Shown here one piece after another: positions 9,148-17,264 of a DNA stretch of 64,000 bases; position 1 is the first letter of the stretch; the number at the start of each line of letters is the position of its first letter. The position numbers and the translations under genes were made by a program. The notes below the pieces were generated by a model. It was not told where the DNA came from, did not search any database, and worked only from the letters and a program-made list of their open reading frames with translations. The DNA comes from Brevundimonas denitrificans. Lineage in GTDB: Bacteria > Pseudomonadota > Alphaproteobacteria > Caulobacterales > Caulobacteraceae. The stretch lies in assembly GCF_030160755.1 (NCBI RefSeq), contig NZ_BSOY01000007.1, forward strand, positions 1 through 64,000, given 5' to 3'.

Positions 9148-9720
9148 GTGGTGGTCCTGAACCGCATCTATACGAAGACCGGCGACGGCGGTCAGACGCG
9201 GCTGGCGTCGGGGGCGACGGTGTCCAAGAGCGACCGCCGGGTCGAGGCCTACGGGGCCGTGGATGAGCTGAACAGCGTCCTGGGCGTCGCCCGGCTGCAT
9301 TCCGGCCAGAACGACCGCATCGACGCCATGCTCGGCCGCATCCAGAACGAACTGTTCGACCTCGGCGCCGACCTCGCCACCCCGCTGGATCCGCCGCCGA
9401 AATGGGAGGCCCTGCGCATCATCGACAGCCAGGTCGAACGGCTCGAGACCGAGATCGACTGGATGAACGAGAGCCTGAAGGAACTGGACAGCTTCATCCT
9501 GCCGGGCGGCTCTCCCCTGTCGGCGCATCTGCATCTGGCCCGCACCGTCGCCCGTCGGGCCGAGCGCGAGGCCGTGCGGCTGATCGAAGCGGGCGAGGCG
9601 GTGACGCCGGAGGCGATCCGCTACCTCAACCGGTTGTCGGACCACCTGTTCGTCGCCGCCCGCCGGGCCAACGCCAACGGCGCCGACGACGTCAAATGGA
9701 AGCCGGGCGCGACGCGCTAG
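9148..9720 (+). CDS. cob(I)yrinic acid a,c-diamide adenosyltransferase (PduO type)
   Basis: Transfers the adenosyl group of ATP to cob(I)alamin to make adenosylcobalamin. 190 residues with the PduO-type N-terminal ATP site NRIYTKTGDGGQTRL, followed by EAYGAVDELNSVLG and the C-terminal RRAEREAVRL...YLNRLSDHLFVAAR block. The start is GTG 9148 (or GTG 9151), with GGGGAG about eight bases upstream; no ATG is available before the conserved TKTGDGG. It sits between the twin-TM gene and a convergent small gene, with etfBA about 0.5 kb on. Confidence 0.95.
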   Translation: MVVLNRIYTKTGDGGQTRLASGATVSKSDRRVEAYGAVDELNSVLGVARLHSGQNDRIDAMLGRIQNELFDLGADLATPLDPPPKWEALRIIDSQVERLETEIDWMNESLKELDSFILPGGSPLSAHLHLARTVARRAEREAVRLIEAGEAVTPEAIRYLNRLSDHLFVAARRANANGADDVKWKPGATR

Positions 9721-9780
9721 AGCGAAATCGGTCTTGGAGGACGCAGTCCGCCCAGGCTCAGATTTTGCGCCGCCATGATG

Positions 9781-10113
9781 TTATTGCGCCGCCAGGGCTA
9801 TGCGCTGGCGTTCTGCGTCGGCGTCACGGGCCCGCTGCCGGGCGGCCAGGGAGTCCTCGATGGCCACCAGTTCGCGGTTCTTCTCCGCCGAGGCCGCGGC
9901 GCGTTCGCCGGGGTTGGGCCGGCCGGTGATCTCGGCGATGGAGATCGGCCGGCCGCATTCCTTGCCCTCGGGGTCCCACCACCCGCCGCCCGCCTCGCAG
10001 CGATCGCCCGGGGCCACGACCAGCCGCTCATAGGCGAACATCCCGGCCATGAGCACGGCGAAGATCGACAGGAACAGGACGCTGAGCCGTTTCATGGTCA
10101 GGAGGCGATGCAT
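9781..10113 (-). CDS. hypothetical membrane-anchored protein, 110 aa
   Basis: One N-terminal hydrophobic segment ([20 protein letters not shown]) acts as signal anchor or signal peptide. A short domain follows with two cysteines ([20 protein letters not shown]), then a charged Ala/Arg/Glu helix. The DxCxxxGGxWDxxxxxC pattern is common in small exported proteins of this order; a disulfide is likely. ATG 10113 and ATG 10095 are both possible starts. Function unknown. It is convergent with the adenosyltransferase gene and divergent from etfB. Confidence 0.65.
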   Translation of the reverse strand: MHRLLTMKRLSVLFLSIFAVLMAGMFAYERLVVAPGDRCEAGGGWWDPEGKECGRPISIAEITGRPNPGERAAASAEKNRELVAIEDSLAARQRARDADAERQRIALAAQ

Positions 10114-10235
10114 GGAAGCGTTCCGAGGCTGGGCGAGACGGACGATCCGGTCCGTTGACGCGGCGTTACGTTGACAGGCCGGGTGAGGCGTACCATTCCC
10201 TCACCCAACATTCCGGCGCTTTCGTGGATAGCACA

Positions 10236-11000
10236 ATGAAGGTTCTCGTCCCCGTCAAACGGGTGATCGACTACAACGTCAAGGCTCGCGTCAAGGCGGA
10301 CCAGACCGGCGTTGATCTCGCCAACGTCAAGATGAGCATGAATCCCTTCGACGAGATCGCCGTCGAAGAGGCCGTGCGCATGAAGGAGGGCAAGGAGCAC
10401 CACGCCGCCGGCACGGCGACCGAGATCGTGGTCGTCTCCATCGGCGTGACCCAGGCCCAGGAGACCATCCGCACCGCCCTGGCCATGGGCGCGGACCGCG
10501 GCCTGCTGATCCAGTCCGACGCCGACCTCGAGCCCCTCGCCGTCGCAAAGCTGCTCAAGGCCGTGGTCGATGAGGAGAAGCCGGACCTGGTTCTGCTCGG
10601 CAAACAGTCTATCGACGGCGACAACAACGCCGTCGGCCAGATGCTGGCGGCCCTGCTCGACTGGCCCCAGGCCACCTTCGCCGGCAAGATCATCATCGGC
10701 GGCGGCAAGGCGACCGTGACCCGCGAGGTCGACGGCGGCCTGCAGACCCTGGCCGCTTCCCTGCCGGCCGTGGTCTCGGTGGACCTGCGCCTCAACACCC
10801 CGCGCTACGCCTCCCTGCCCAACATCATGAAGGCCAAGAAGAAGGAGATCGCGGTCAAGGCGGTCGCCGACTACGGCGTCGACACGGCGCCGCGCCTGAC
10901 GGTCAAGAAGGTCACGGCCCCGCCGACACGCTCCGCCGGGATCAAGGTGGCGGACGCCGCCGAACTGGTTGCGAAACTCAAGACCGCGGGGGTCCTGTAA
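10236..11000 (+). CDS. etfB: electron transfer flavoprotein subunit beta
   Basis: ETF accepts electrons from acyl-CoA and other dehydrogenases and passes them to ETF:ubiquinone oxidoreductase. The 254-residue protein starts [20 protein letters not shown] and contains [19 protein letters not shown], the AMP-binding [30 protein letters not shown] and the recognition-loop region [20 protein letters not shown]. The ATG at 10236 matches the family start. The stop overlaps the start of etfA (TAATG), giving a coupled operon. Size and motifs are normal for the alphaproteobacterial type. Confidence 0.97.
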   Translation: MKVLVPVKRVIDYNVKARVKADQTGVDLANVKMSMNPFDEIAVEEAVRMKEGKEHHAAGTATEIVVVSIGVTQAQETIRTALAMGADRGLLIQSDADLEPLAVAKLLKAVVDEEKPDLVLLGKQSIDGDNNAVGQMLAALLDWPQATFAGKIIIGGGKATVTREVDGGLQTLAASLPAVVSVDLRLNTPRYASLPNIMKAKKKEIAVKAVADYGVDTAPRLTVKKVTAPPTRSAGIKVADAAELVAKLKTAGVL

Positions 11001-11929
11001 TGGCCGTTCTCGTTATCGCCGACCGCGACGGCGACGCCGTCCGCGACACCACCCACAAGACCGTCACCGCCGCCCTGAAGCTGTCGGGCGACGTCGACAT
11101 CCTGGTCATCGGCCAGGGTTCGAAGGCCGCGGCCGACGCCGCCGCGAAGATCGCCGGCGTACGCAAGGTCCTGCTCGCCGAAAGCGCCGGTCTGGGTCAC
11201 CAGCTGGCCGAAGCCGTCGAGGCGACCGTCGTCGGCCTCGCCGGCGGCTATGACGCCATCCTCTCGCCGGCCACCACCGACGGCAAGAATTTCATGCCGC
11301 GCATCGCCGCGAAGCTGGATGTCGCCCCGATCTCGGACATCATCGAGGTCGTGTCGAACGACACCTTCGTGCGCCCGATCTACGCCGGCAACGCGCTGGA
11401 GACGGTGCAGTCGTCCGACGCCAAGAAGGTCATCACCGTGCGTCCGACCAGCTTCGACGCCGCGGCCGAAGGCGGCTCGGCCAAGGTCGAGACCGTCGCG
11501 GGCGCCGACGCCGGCAAATCGGCCTTCGTCAGCGAGGAGATGGTCAAGTCGGACCGTCCGGAACTGGGCGCGGCGAAGATCGTCGTCTCCGGCGGCCGGG
11601 CCCTCGGTTCGGCGGAAGAGTTCCACGCCGTCATGGACCCGCTGGCCGACCGCCTCGGCGCCGCCGTGGGCGCCTCGCGCGCCGCCGTCGACGCCGGCTA
11701 CGCCCCCAACGACTATCAGGTCGGCCAGACCGGCAAGGTTGTCGCCCCGGCCCTCTACATCGCCATCGGCATCTCGGGCGCCATCCAGCACCTCGCCGGG
11801 ATGAAGGACTCCAAGATCATCGTCGCCATCAACAAGGACGCCGACGCCCCGATCTTCCAGGTCGCCGACTACGGCATCGTCGGCGACTACAAGACGGTCG
11901 TGCCGGAGCTGATGAAGGCGCTGGGGTAG
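11000..11929 (+). CDS. etfA: electron transfer flavoprotein subunit alpha
   Basis: 309 residues, FAD-binding partner of EtfB. Visible family blocks are [12 protein letters not shown], the central [22 protein letters not shown], and the FAD-binding C-terminus with [62 protein letters not shown]. The ATG overlaps the last base of etfB's stop, so translation is probably coupled. REP-like hairpins follow the stop and may end or stabilise the transcript. Confidence 0.97.
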   Translation: MAVLVIADRDGDAVRDTTHKTVTAALKLSGDVDILVIGQGSKAAADAAAKIAGVRKVLLAESAGLGHQLAEAVEATVVGLAGGYDAILSPATTDGKNFMPRIAAKLDVAPISDIIEVVSNDTFVRPIYAGNALETVQSSDAKKVITVRPTSFDAAAEGGSAKVETVAGADAGKSAFVSEEMVKSDRPELGAAKIVVSGGRALGSAEEFHAVMDPLADRLGAAVGASRAAVDAGYAPNDYQVGQTGKVVAPALYIAIGISGAIQHLAGMKDSKIIVAINKDADAPIFQVADYGIVGDYKTVVPELMKALG

Positions 11930-11954
11930 AGTCCAGCCGGCGACAAATCCGTTG

Positions 11955-12043
11955 TCATCCCGGACGCCTCAAGGCGGCGATCCGGGGCGCCAGAGGACAC
12001 TCACCTGATCCTCCCGGAAGCGGCTTCAGCCGCTGTCCGGGAG
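11955..12043. repeat. two adjacent REP-like hairpins after etfA
   Basis: The first hairpin (about 11955-11987) pairs CCCGGA with TCCGGG around an inner CGCC/GGCG. The second (12011-12043) pairs CTCCCGGAAGCGGC with GCCGCTGTCCGGGAG, with one bulged base and a TTCA loop. Neither is followed by a T-run. The ATCCCGGACGCC...GGCGATCCGGGG form looks like a dispersed intergenic palindrome of Alphaproteobacteria; only one copy is in this window. Confidence 0.55.
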
Positions 12044-12136
12044 ACACGTCAGGGCAAGTGCGACTGTCGCCCAGGCTGGACGAGCCGCGGGTTCGCCCTA
12101 TTTCTGGTCCCGGATAAGAATCGGGGCCTGCCAGGC

Positions 12137-12583
12137 ATGGATATGCATGAGTTCTTGCATCGCCGCGTTCCGTGGCGAGTGGCACGTCTCTACTATCGTG
12201 CGTGCGCTCATTTGCGCCGTCTGGGCCGCCTTCTTCGGTACCGGCGAATGCCACGGGGCGGCTGGGGCAAGGGCTGGCGGGTGCTGGTCTTCCGCTACGC
12301 ACACAAGCCCCGGCGGCAGCTCCATGTTCTGGCGCCCGTCGACGGGGACGAATTCGACTGGGAAGTCTTGCGGCTTCATGTCCGGGGCGAGCCCTGGCCC
12401 CGGCATACGCACGAGGCCGGACAGCAGACGGGCGTGATGGGCCGGGCCGGTCACCACACCTGTGTGGTCACGGAAGAGTTCGGCGCCCAGCGACTCTCGA
12501 TGGGAAAGCTTGTACCCGGCGAATTCGGCGGCGGGGTCGACGTGGGGTTCGTTCTCATCGATGTCCGGGACGCAGCCATATGA
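12137..12583 (+). CDS. hypothetical protein, 148 aa (low confidence)
   Basis: No family recognised. It begins MDMHEFLHRRVPWRVARLYY, has an Arg-rich first third, then RQLHVLAPVDGDEFDWEVLRLHVRGEPWPRH and a Val/Gly-rich end. Third codon positions are mostly G/C in the second two-thirds but less so in the first 35 codons, so the true start may be further in. A frame on the opposite strand in codon register is also open, but its third positions are less biased. No clear SD. It ends 8 bp before the DUF167 gene, which may be co-transcribed. Confidence 0.42.
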   Translation: MDMHEFLHRRVPWRVARLYYRACAHLRRLGRLLRYRRMPRGGWGKGWRVLVFRYAHKPRRQLHVLAPVDGDEFDWEVLRLHVRGEPWPRHTHEAGQQTGVMGRAGHHTCVVTEEFGAQRLSMGKLVPGEFGGGVDVGFVLIDVRDAAI

Positions 12584-12590
12584 GACGACC

Positions 12591-12869
12591 GTGGCCAATC
12601 TCGCCGTTCGCCTGACCCCCGGCGCCGCCGCCGACCGCATCGACGGTTGGGACGTCGACGTCGAGGGCCGCCCTGTCCTCAAGGTCCGCGTGCGCGCCCG
12701 GCCCATCGAGGGCGAGGCCAATGAGGCCCTGATCAAGCTGATCGCCAAAACTCTCTGCGTGCCGAAATCCGCGGTGGCGATTCAGCGCGGCGGCCAGTCG
12801 CGGACCAAGATCCTGGTCGTCGCGGGCCTGTCCGAAGACGAAGCGAAGGCGCGCCTTACCGGTTTGTAA
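12591..12869 (+). CDS. DUF167 (YggU) family protein, 92 aa
   Basis: Short alpha/beta protein with DUF167 hallmarks: AVRLTPGAAADRIDGW, LKVRVRARPIEGEANEALIKLIAKTL and VAIQRGGQSRTKILVVAGLSEDEA. The start is GTG 12591 (MANLAVRLTPG), since the family's first strand begins immediately after. Function of the family is unknown despite known structures. Confidence 0.9.
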   Translation: MANLAVRLTPGAAADRIDGWDVDVEGRPVLKVRVRARPIEGEANEALIKLIAKTLCVPKSAVAIQRGGQSRTKILVVAGLSEDEAKARLTGL

Positions 12870-12963
12870 TGTTTCCGGCTTTGACGGATCACCCCGGAGG
12901 CTTTTGTAATCCGCCCCGACCTGCGCCCCACCCTTCACGACGGGCGCTTCCGGGGAGCGTCCG

Positions 12964-14463
12964 ATGAGATTCCACGCCTTGCGGGGCGCCAGCCTCGCCA
13001 CCCTCGCCTGCGTGCTGGCGGGTTCACTGGCCCTGTCGGCCTGCGCCACGACCGGCGACGGCGACGAGACCCCCGCGGCCGACGGCTCGTCCGACGCCGA
13101 GGCCCGCGAGCCCCTGGCCCGCGGGCTGGACGTCGCGGACGTTCCCGACCCCTTCCCCTCGACCTATCGCGGCCTGCCGCGCGAGAACATGGCCATCGTC
13201 GGCGGTACGGTCTTCACCGGCGCCGGCCAGAAGATCGAGAACGGCGTGGTCATCGTCACCGACGGCAAGGTGGCCGCGGTCGGCGACGCCTCCACCCCCG
13301 TGCCCGCCGGCTATCGCGTCGTCGACGCCCGCGGCCGGTTCGTGACCCCGGGCATCATCGACGTCCACTCGCACCTCGGCGTCTATCCCTCGCCCGGCGT
13401 CTCGGGGATGAGCGACGGCAATGAGGCGACCAACCCCAACACCGCCCAGGTCTGGGCCGAGCATTCGCTCTGGCCCCAGGACCCCGGCTTCAACGCCGCC
13501 CGCGCCGGCGGCGTGACGACCCTCCAGATCCTGCCCGGCTCGGCCAATCTGTTCGGCGGCCGCGGCGTCACCGTGCGCAACGTGCCGTCGGTGACCATGC
13601 AGGGCATGAAGATGCCCGGCGCCCCCTACGGCCTGAAGATGGCCTGCGGCGAGAACCCCTCGCGCGTCTACGGCGGCCGCAACACCTCGCCGGCCACCGG
13701 CATGGGCAATGTCGCCGGCTATCGCGCGGCCTTCATCGCCGCCCGTGAATACAAGGCCAAATGGGACAAGTGGCGCGAGGACGGCGAGGGCTCGCCCCCG
13801 ACCCGCAACCTGCAGCTCGAGACCCTGGTCGGGGTGCTGGACGGCTCGGTGCTGGTCCAGAATCACTGCTACCGCGCCGACGAGATGGCGGTGATGATCG
13901 ATATCGCCAAGGAGTTCGGCTACCGCATCACCGCCTTCCACCACGCCATCGAGGCCTACAAGGTCGCGCCCCTGCTGGCCCGCGAGGGCATCTGCGCCGA
14001 CATGTGGACCGGCTGGTGGGGCTTCAAGATGGAGGCGCTCGACGGGGTCGAGGCCAACGCCGCCCTGGTCGATGCGCCCCAAGGCTCCTGCGCCGTCATC
14101 CACTCCGACGACGCCGAACTGACCCAGCGGCTGAACCAGGAGGCCGCGGCCGCCCTCGCCGCCGGCCGCCGCATCGGCATGAACATCTCCGAGGAGCGGG
14201 CGATCAGCTGGATCACCCTCAACCCCGCCCGTTCGCTCGGCATCGCCGACCAGACCGGTTCGCTCGAGGCCGGCAAGCGCGCCGATGTGGTGATCTGGAG
14301 CGCCAATCCGTTCAGCGTCTACGCCCGCGCCGACCAGGTCTTCATCGACGGCGCCCTGACCTTCGACCGGATGAACCCGGCCTATCAGCCCCTGTCCGAC
14401 TATGAACTGGGCCAGCCCGGCTTCGGCCTGCCGGCCGCCAACGTCCTGCAGGGAGCCCGCTGA
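12964..14463 (+). CDS. amidohydrolase-family lipoprotein (metal motif intact)
   Basis: 499 residues starting MRFHALRGASLATLACVLAG, with a lipobox LSAC and therefore an outer-membrane or periplasmic lipoprotein. The amidohydrolase ligands H135 and H137 (IIDVHSHLGVYPSPG) are present, then His in FHHAIEAYKV, DMWTGWWGFKMEAL, Asp in VIHSDDAELTQRLNQEA and the closing SLGIADQTGSLEAGKRADVVIW. The ATG follows GGGGAGCG. Its stop overlaps the start of the next, paralogous gene (TGATG). The pair is probably translated together. Substrate is unknown. Confidence 0.9.
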   Translation: MRFHALRGASLATLACVLAGSLALSACATTGDGDETPAADGSSDAEAREPLARGLDVADVPDPFPSTYRGLPRENMAIVGGTVFTGAGQKIENGVVIVTDGKVAAVGDASTPVPAGYRVVDARGRFVTPGIIDVHSHLGVYPSPGVSGMSDGNEATNPNTAQVWAEHSLWPQDPGFNAARAGGVTTLQILPGSANLFGGRGVTVRNVPSVTMQGMKMPGAPYGLKMACGENPSRVYGGRNTSPATGMGNVAGYRAAFIAAREYKAKWDKWREDGEGSPPTRNLQLETLVGVLDGSVLVQNHCYRADEMAVMIDIAKEFGYRITAFHHAIEAYKVAPLLAREGICADMWTGWWGFKMEALDGVEANAALVDAPQGSCAVIHSDDAELTQRLNQEAAAALAAGRRIGMNISEERAISWITLNPARSLGIADQTGSLEAGKRADVVIWSANPFSVYARADQVFIDGALTFDRMNPAYQPLSDYELGQPGFGLPAANVLQGAR

Positions 14464-15812
14464 TGCGCCTCAAGAGCCTCATCCTCGGCGCCGTCTGCCT
14501 GGCCGCCGTCGCCACCCCCGCCCTCGCCCAGACCCTGACCGCCATCACCGGCGGCCGGGTGCTGACCGGAACCTCGGTGATCGAGAACGGCACCGTGGTC
14601 ATCCAGAACGGCCGGGTCGTCTCGGTCGGGACCGGCGCAGCCCCCGCCGGCGCCCGCGTCATCGACGCCCGCGGCAAGGTCGTCACCCCCGGCCTGGTCG
14701 CGGTCGACAGCGGCCTCGGCGGTTCGGAGATCTCCTCCGTCGCCGGCTCGGACGACCTGTCCAACGGGGCCAACTCCATCAGCGCCTCGTTCGATGTCAG
14801 CTACGGCCTCGATCCCTGGTCCTTCACCCTGCCGGTGGCCCGTCTCGGCGGCATCACCCGCGCCATCGTCGTGCCCAGCCATGCGGGCGGCGGCGGCGGC
14901 GGTCATCGCCATGACGACAGCGATTTCGCCGGCGTCGGCGACGGCGGTCTGCAATCGCCCGGCCTGTTCGCCGGTCAGGCGGCCATCATCCATCTGGCCG
15001 CCGGGACCGACATCCTGGTCAAGCCGCGCGTGGCCATGGTCGCTCCGTTCGGCGAGGCCGGGGCCGGCATCGCCGGCGGCGCCCGCGGGGCCCAGTTCAC
15101 CCAGTTCAAGGAAACCCTGGCCGAGGTCCGCCTCTACGCCCGCAACCGCGGCGCCTATGACCGGGCGGGCCTGCGCGACCTCAGCCTGTCGCGGGCCGAT
15201 CTCGAGGCCCTGATCCCCGTCGCCAACGGGACCATGCCCCTGATCGTCACCGTGCGCCGCGCCGCCGACATCCAGCAGGTGCTGCGCCTCGCCCGCGAGG
15301 AAGGCGTCCGGATCATCCTCGACGGCGCCGAGGAAGGCTGGCTGGTCGCCGACCAGATCGCGGCGGCTGATGTCCCCGTCCTGCTGAACCCCATCTCCAA
15401 CCTGCCGGGCAATCTCGAGACCCGGGCGGTCCGGATGCAGAACGCCGCGGCGCTCGACGCCGCGGGGGTGATCATCGCCATCAAGGGCAATGACGGCTCC
15501 CACCGGGTGCGCGAGACCCGCTACAACGCCGGCAACGCCGTCTCTCACGGCCTGTCCTATGAGTCGGCGATCGAGGCGATCACGGTCAATCCGGCCCGCA
15601 TCTTCGGCATGGCCGGCCAGTTCGGCGAACTGCGCGCCGGCGCGGCGGCCGACGTCGTGGTCTGGTCCGGCGACCCGCTGGAGCCGCTCAGCAACGCCGA
15701 GACCATCTTCATCGGCGGCGCCGAACAGGCCCCGACCAGCCGCCAGTTCCTGCTCCGCGACCGCTACCGCGACGGCGGCGAAGGGGCGATGCCGCCGGCT
15801 TACAGCCGGTAG
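14463..15812 (+). CDS. amidohydrolase paralogue lacking the HxH metal motif
   Basis: 449 residues with a cleavable signal peptide (LAAVATPALAQ). The fold's frame is retained (ITGGRVLTGTSVIENGTVVIQNGRVVSVGTG, VIDARGKVVTPGLVAVDSG, ARIFGMAGQFGELRAGAAADVVVWSGDPLEPL), but the position of the metal-binding HxH reads S83-G-L85 and no HAHG or EHG motif follows. A His/Gly stretch GGGGGGHRHDDSDF near residue 142 is unusual. It overlaps the upstream intact paralogue by one base. A non-catalytic partner or regulator is the best inference; altered metal binding through the HRHDD stretch is the alternative. Confidence 0.85.
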   Translation: MRLKSLILGAVCLAAVATPALAQTLTAITGGRVLTGTSVIENGTVVIQNGRVVSVGTGAAPAGARVIDARGKVVTPGLVAVDSGLGGSEISSVAGSDDLSNGANSISASFDVSYGLDPWSFTLPVARLGGITRAIVVPSHAGGGGGGHRHDDSDFAGVGDGGLQSPGLFAGQAAIIHLAAGTDILVKPRVAMVAPFGEAGAGIAGGARGAQFTQFKETLAEVRLYARNRGAYDRAGLRDLSLSRADLEALIPVANGTMPLIVTVRRAADIQQVLRLAREEGVRIILDGAEEGWLVADQIAAADVPVLLNPISNLPGNLETRAVRMQNAAALDAAGVIIAIKGNDGSHRVRETRYNAGNAVSHGLSYESAIEAITVNPARIFGMAGQFGELRAGAAADVVVWSGDPLEPLSNAETIFIGGAEQAPTSRQFLLRDRYRDGGEGAMPPAYSR

Positions 15813-15923
15813 GGTGTCGGGTATGGGGTGCGGGGTGTAGGGAAAGGCGGTCAGGTTTTACGGACAACATGCTCGGGGTATGAGCGGGCTGTCTTCCTAA
15901 CCCCCACACCCCACACCCCACCC
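15812..15923. repeat. inverted array of GGGTGTN heptamers around a 56-bp core
   Basis: Left arm 15812-15842 is GGGTGTC-GGGTATG-GGGTGCG-GGGTGTA-GGG and starts on the last base of the preceding stop codon. Right arm 15899-15923 is built from ACACCCC units, the reverse complement of GGGGTGT. The core is AT-richer than its surroundings. The next gene starts five bases later, so the arm covers its 5' leader. Confidence 0.75.
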
Positions 15924-15928
15924 TGCCC

Positions 15929-16399
15929 ATGACCGCGTCCGCCCTTCCCCGCCTCTTCATCGACGCCGACGCCTGTCCGGTGAAGGACGAGGTCTATCGC
16001 GTCGCGGCCCGCTACGGCCTGCATGTGTTCGTGGTCTCCAACAGCTGGATCAACACCCCGCGCGAAAAGTGGATCGAACAGGTCGTGGTCGACGCCGGCC
16101 CCGATATCGCTGACGACTGGATCGCCGAGCGGGCGGGACCGGGCGACATCGTCATCACCGCCGACATCCCCCTGGCCGACCGCTGCCTCAAGGCCGGCGC
16201 CCAGGCGCTGAAGGCCAATGGCCAGCCCTTCACCCCGGACTCGATCGGCTCGGCCCTGGCCGGACGGATGGTCGGCGAGCATCTGCGCTCGATGGGGGTG
16301 GCCACCTCGGGCCCGCCGCCGTTCGGGCCGAAGGATCGCTCGGCCTTCCTGCAGGCGCTGGACCAGGCCGTGGTGCGGGCGAAACGTGTGGTCCGGTGA
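15929..16399 (+). CDS. YaiI/YqxD (DUF188) family protein
   Basis: 156 residues, UPF0178 family. Hallmarks are LFIDADACPVKDEVYRVAAR near the N-terminus, VVDAGPDIADDWIAER, GDIVITADIPLADRCLKAGA and the C-terminal PPPFGPKDRSAFLQALD. The PIN/NYN-like acidic residues (DADACPVK, TADIPLA) suggest a nuclease-type fold by family comparison, but no activity is established. ATG 15929 is the only good start. Its stop overlaps the GTG start of arfB by three bases, so the two genes are coupled. Confidence 0.92.
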   Translation: MTASALPRLFIDADACPVKDEVYRVAARYGLHVFVVSNSWINTPREKWIEQVVVDAGPDIADDWIAERAGPGDIVITADIPLADRCLKAGAQALKANGQPFTPDSIGSALAGRMVGEHLRSMGVATSGPPPFGPKDRSAFLQALDQAVVRAKRVVR

Positions 16400-16800
16400 C
16401 CGTCATCCCCGAAAGCGAGCTGGAGTTCCGCTTCTTCCGCGCCGGCGGGCCGGGCGGGCAGAACGTCAACAAGGTCTCGACCGCGGTGCAGATGCGTTTC
16501 GACGCCCGCAACTCGCCGTCGCTGACGGAGCCGGTTCGGGCGCGGCTGATGAAGCTGGCGGGCAGCCGGCTGACGCTGGACGGGGTCATCCTGATCACCG
16601 CCGTCCGCTATCGCACCCAGGAGCGCAACCGCGCCGACGCCATCGAACGGCTGCAGGGTCTGGTCGACAAGGCCTCGATCGCCCCGGTCTATCGCGTGCC
16701 GACGAAGCCGACGCGCGCCTCGAAGGAGCGGCGGCTGGAAGGCAAGGCCAAACGCTCGACGATCAAGAGCGGGCGCGCGCGGCCCGGGGGCGACGACTGA
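16396..16800 (+). CDS. arfB: alternative ribosome-rescue factor / peptidyl-tRNA hydrolase ArfB
   Basis: 134 residues. The release-factor GGQ motif is at residues 20-22 in FRAGGPGGQNVNKVSTAVQ, followed by a short helical body and a basic C-terminal tail (KPTRASKERRLEGKAKRSTIKSGRARP). ArfB inserts such a tail in the empty mRNA channel of stalled ribosomes and hydrolyses peptidyl-tRNA. Start is GTG 16396, overlapping the upstream stop, and it places the MTVIPESELEF strand correctly. Codon recognition domains of full-length release factors are absent, as expected. Confidence 0.93.
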   Translation: MTVIPESELEFRFFRAGGPGGQNVNKVSTAVQMRFDARNSPSLTEPVRARLMKLAGSRLTLDGVILITAVRYRTQERNRADAIERLQGLVDKASIAPVYRVPTKPTRASKERRLEGKAKRSTIKSGRARPGGDD

Positions 16801-16804
16801 CGGC

Positions 16805-17242
16805 CTATTCCGCCGGGCGGAACAGCAGGGCGGCGACCTTGTCGGCCTCATTGAAGCCGATCACCCACTGGGTCGCGGCGTTGGCGAAGATCACGGCGAA
16901 CAGGTCCGCGCCATTCTGATTGCCGACGAAGTCGACCGCCTGCACCGGACCGAAGCCCGCGATCAGGGGCTGGATCGCGGCCTCCTGCTCACGCACCCGG
17001 GCGGCCAAATCGTCGCTCATCAACGAATAGTCGATCGTGCCCGCCTGGGCCCCGGCGATGATCTCGCGCAGCACGTCTTCGGCCCGGGGATTGGCGGGCG
17101 TCGGAGCCGCCGCAAGAACCGGGGCGGCGCGCGCGGCTGTGGCGGGGGCGTCGAAACTGTTGGGCATCGATGCGGCGGCGACCTGGGCCTGGGCCGCGGC
17201 GGGAAGGAGCAGGAGGGCGGCGGCGATCAAAAGCGGCTTCAT
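16805..17242 (-). CDS. exported hypothetical protein, 145 aa
   Basis: Clear signal peptide MKPLLIAAALLLLPAAAQAQ, an Ala/Pro-rich linker, then a compact domain (EDVLREIIAGAQAGTIDYSLMSDDLAARVREQ...FGPVQAVDFVGNQNGADLFAVIFANAATQWVIGFNEADKVAALLFRP). The ending, with alternating strands and a final LLFRP, resembles small NTF2-like domains fused to secreted serine hydrolases, but I cannot name a family with certainty. ATG 17242 has GGAG nine bases upstream. It follows ubiB on the same strand by 22 bp and may be its last operon member. Confidence 0.75.
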   Translation of the reverse strand: MKPLLIAAALLLLPAAAQAQVAAASMPNSFDAPATAARAAPVLAAAPTPANPRAEDVLREIIAGAQAGTIDYSLMSDDLAARVREQEAAIQPLIAGFGPVQAVDFVGNQNGADLFAVIFANAATQWVIGFNEADKVAALLFRPAE

Positions 17243-17264
17243 GGGGTCGTCTCCAATACTGGGA

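Noticed and set aside
12098-12748. Minus-strand frame opposite the gene called at 12137-12583
   Set aside because: In codon register with the plus frame but with weaker third-position bias, and it runs on into the DUF167 gene.
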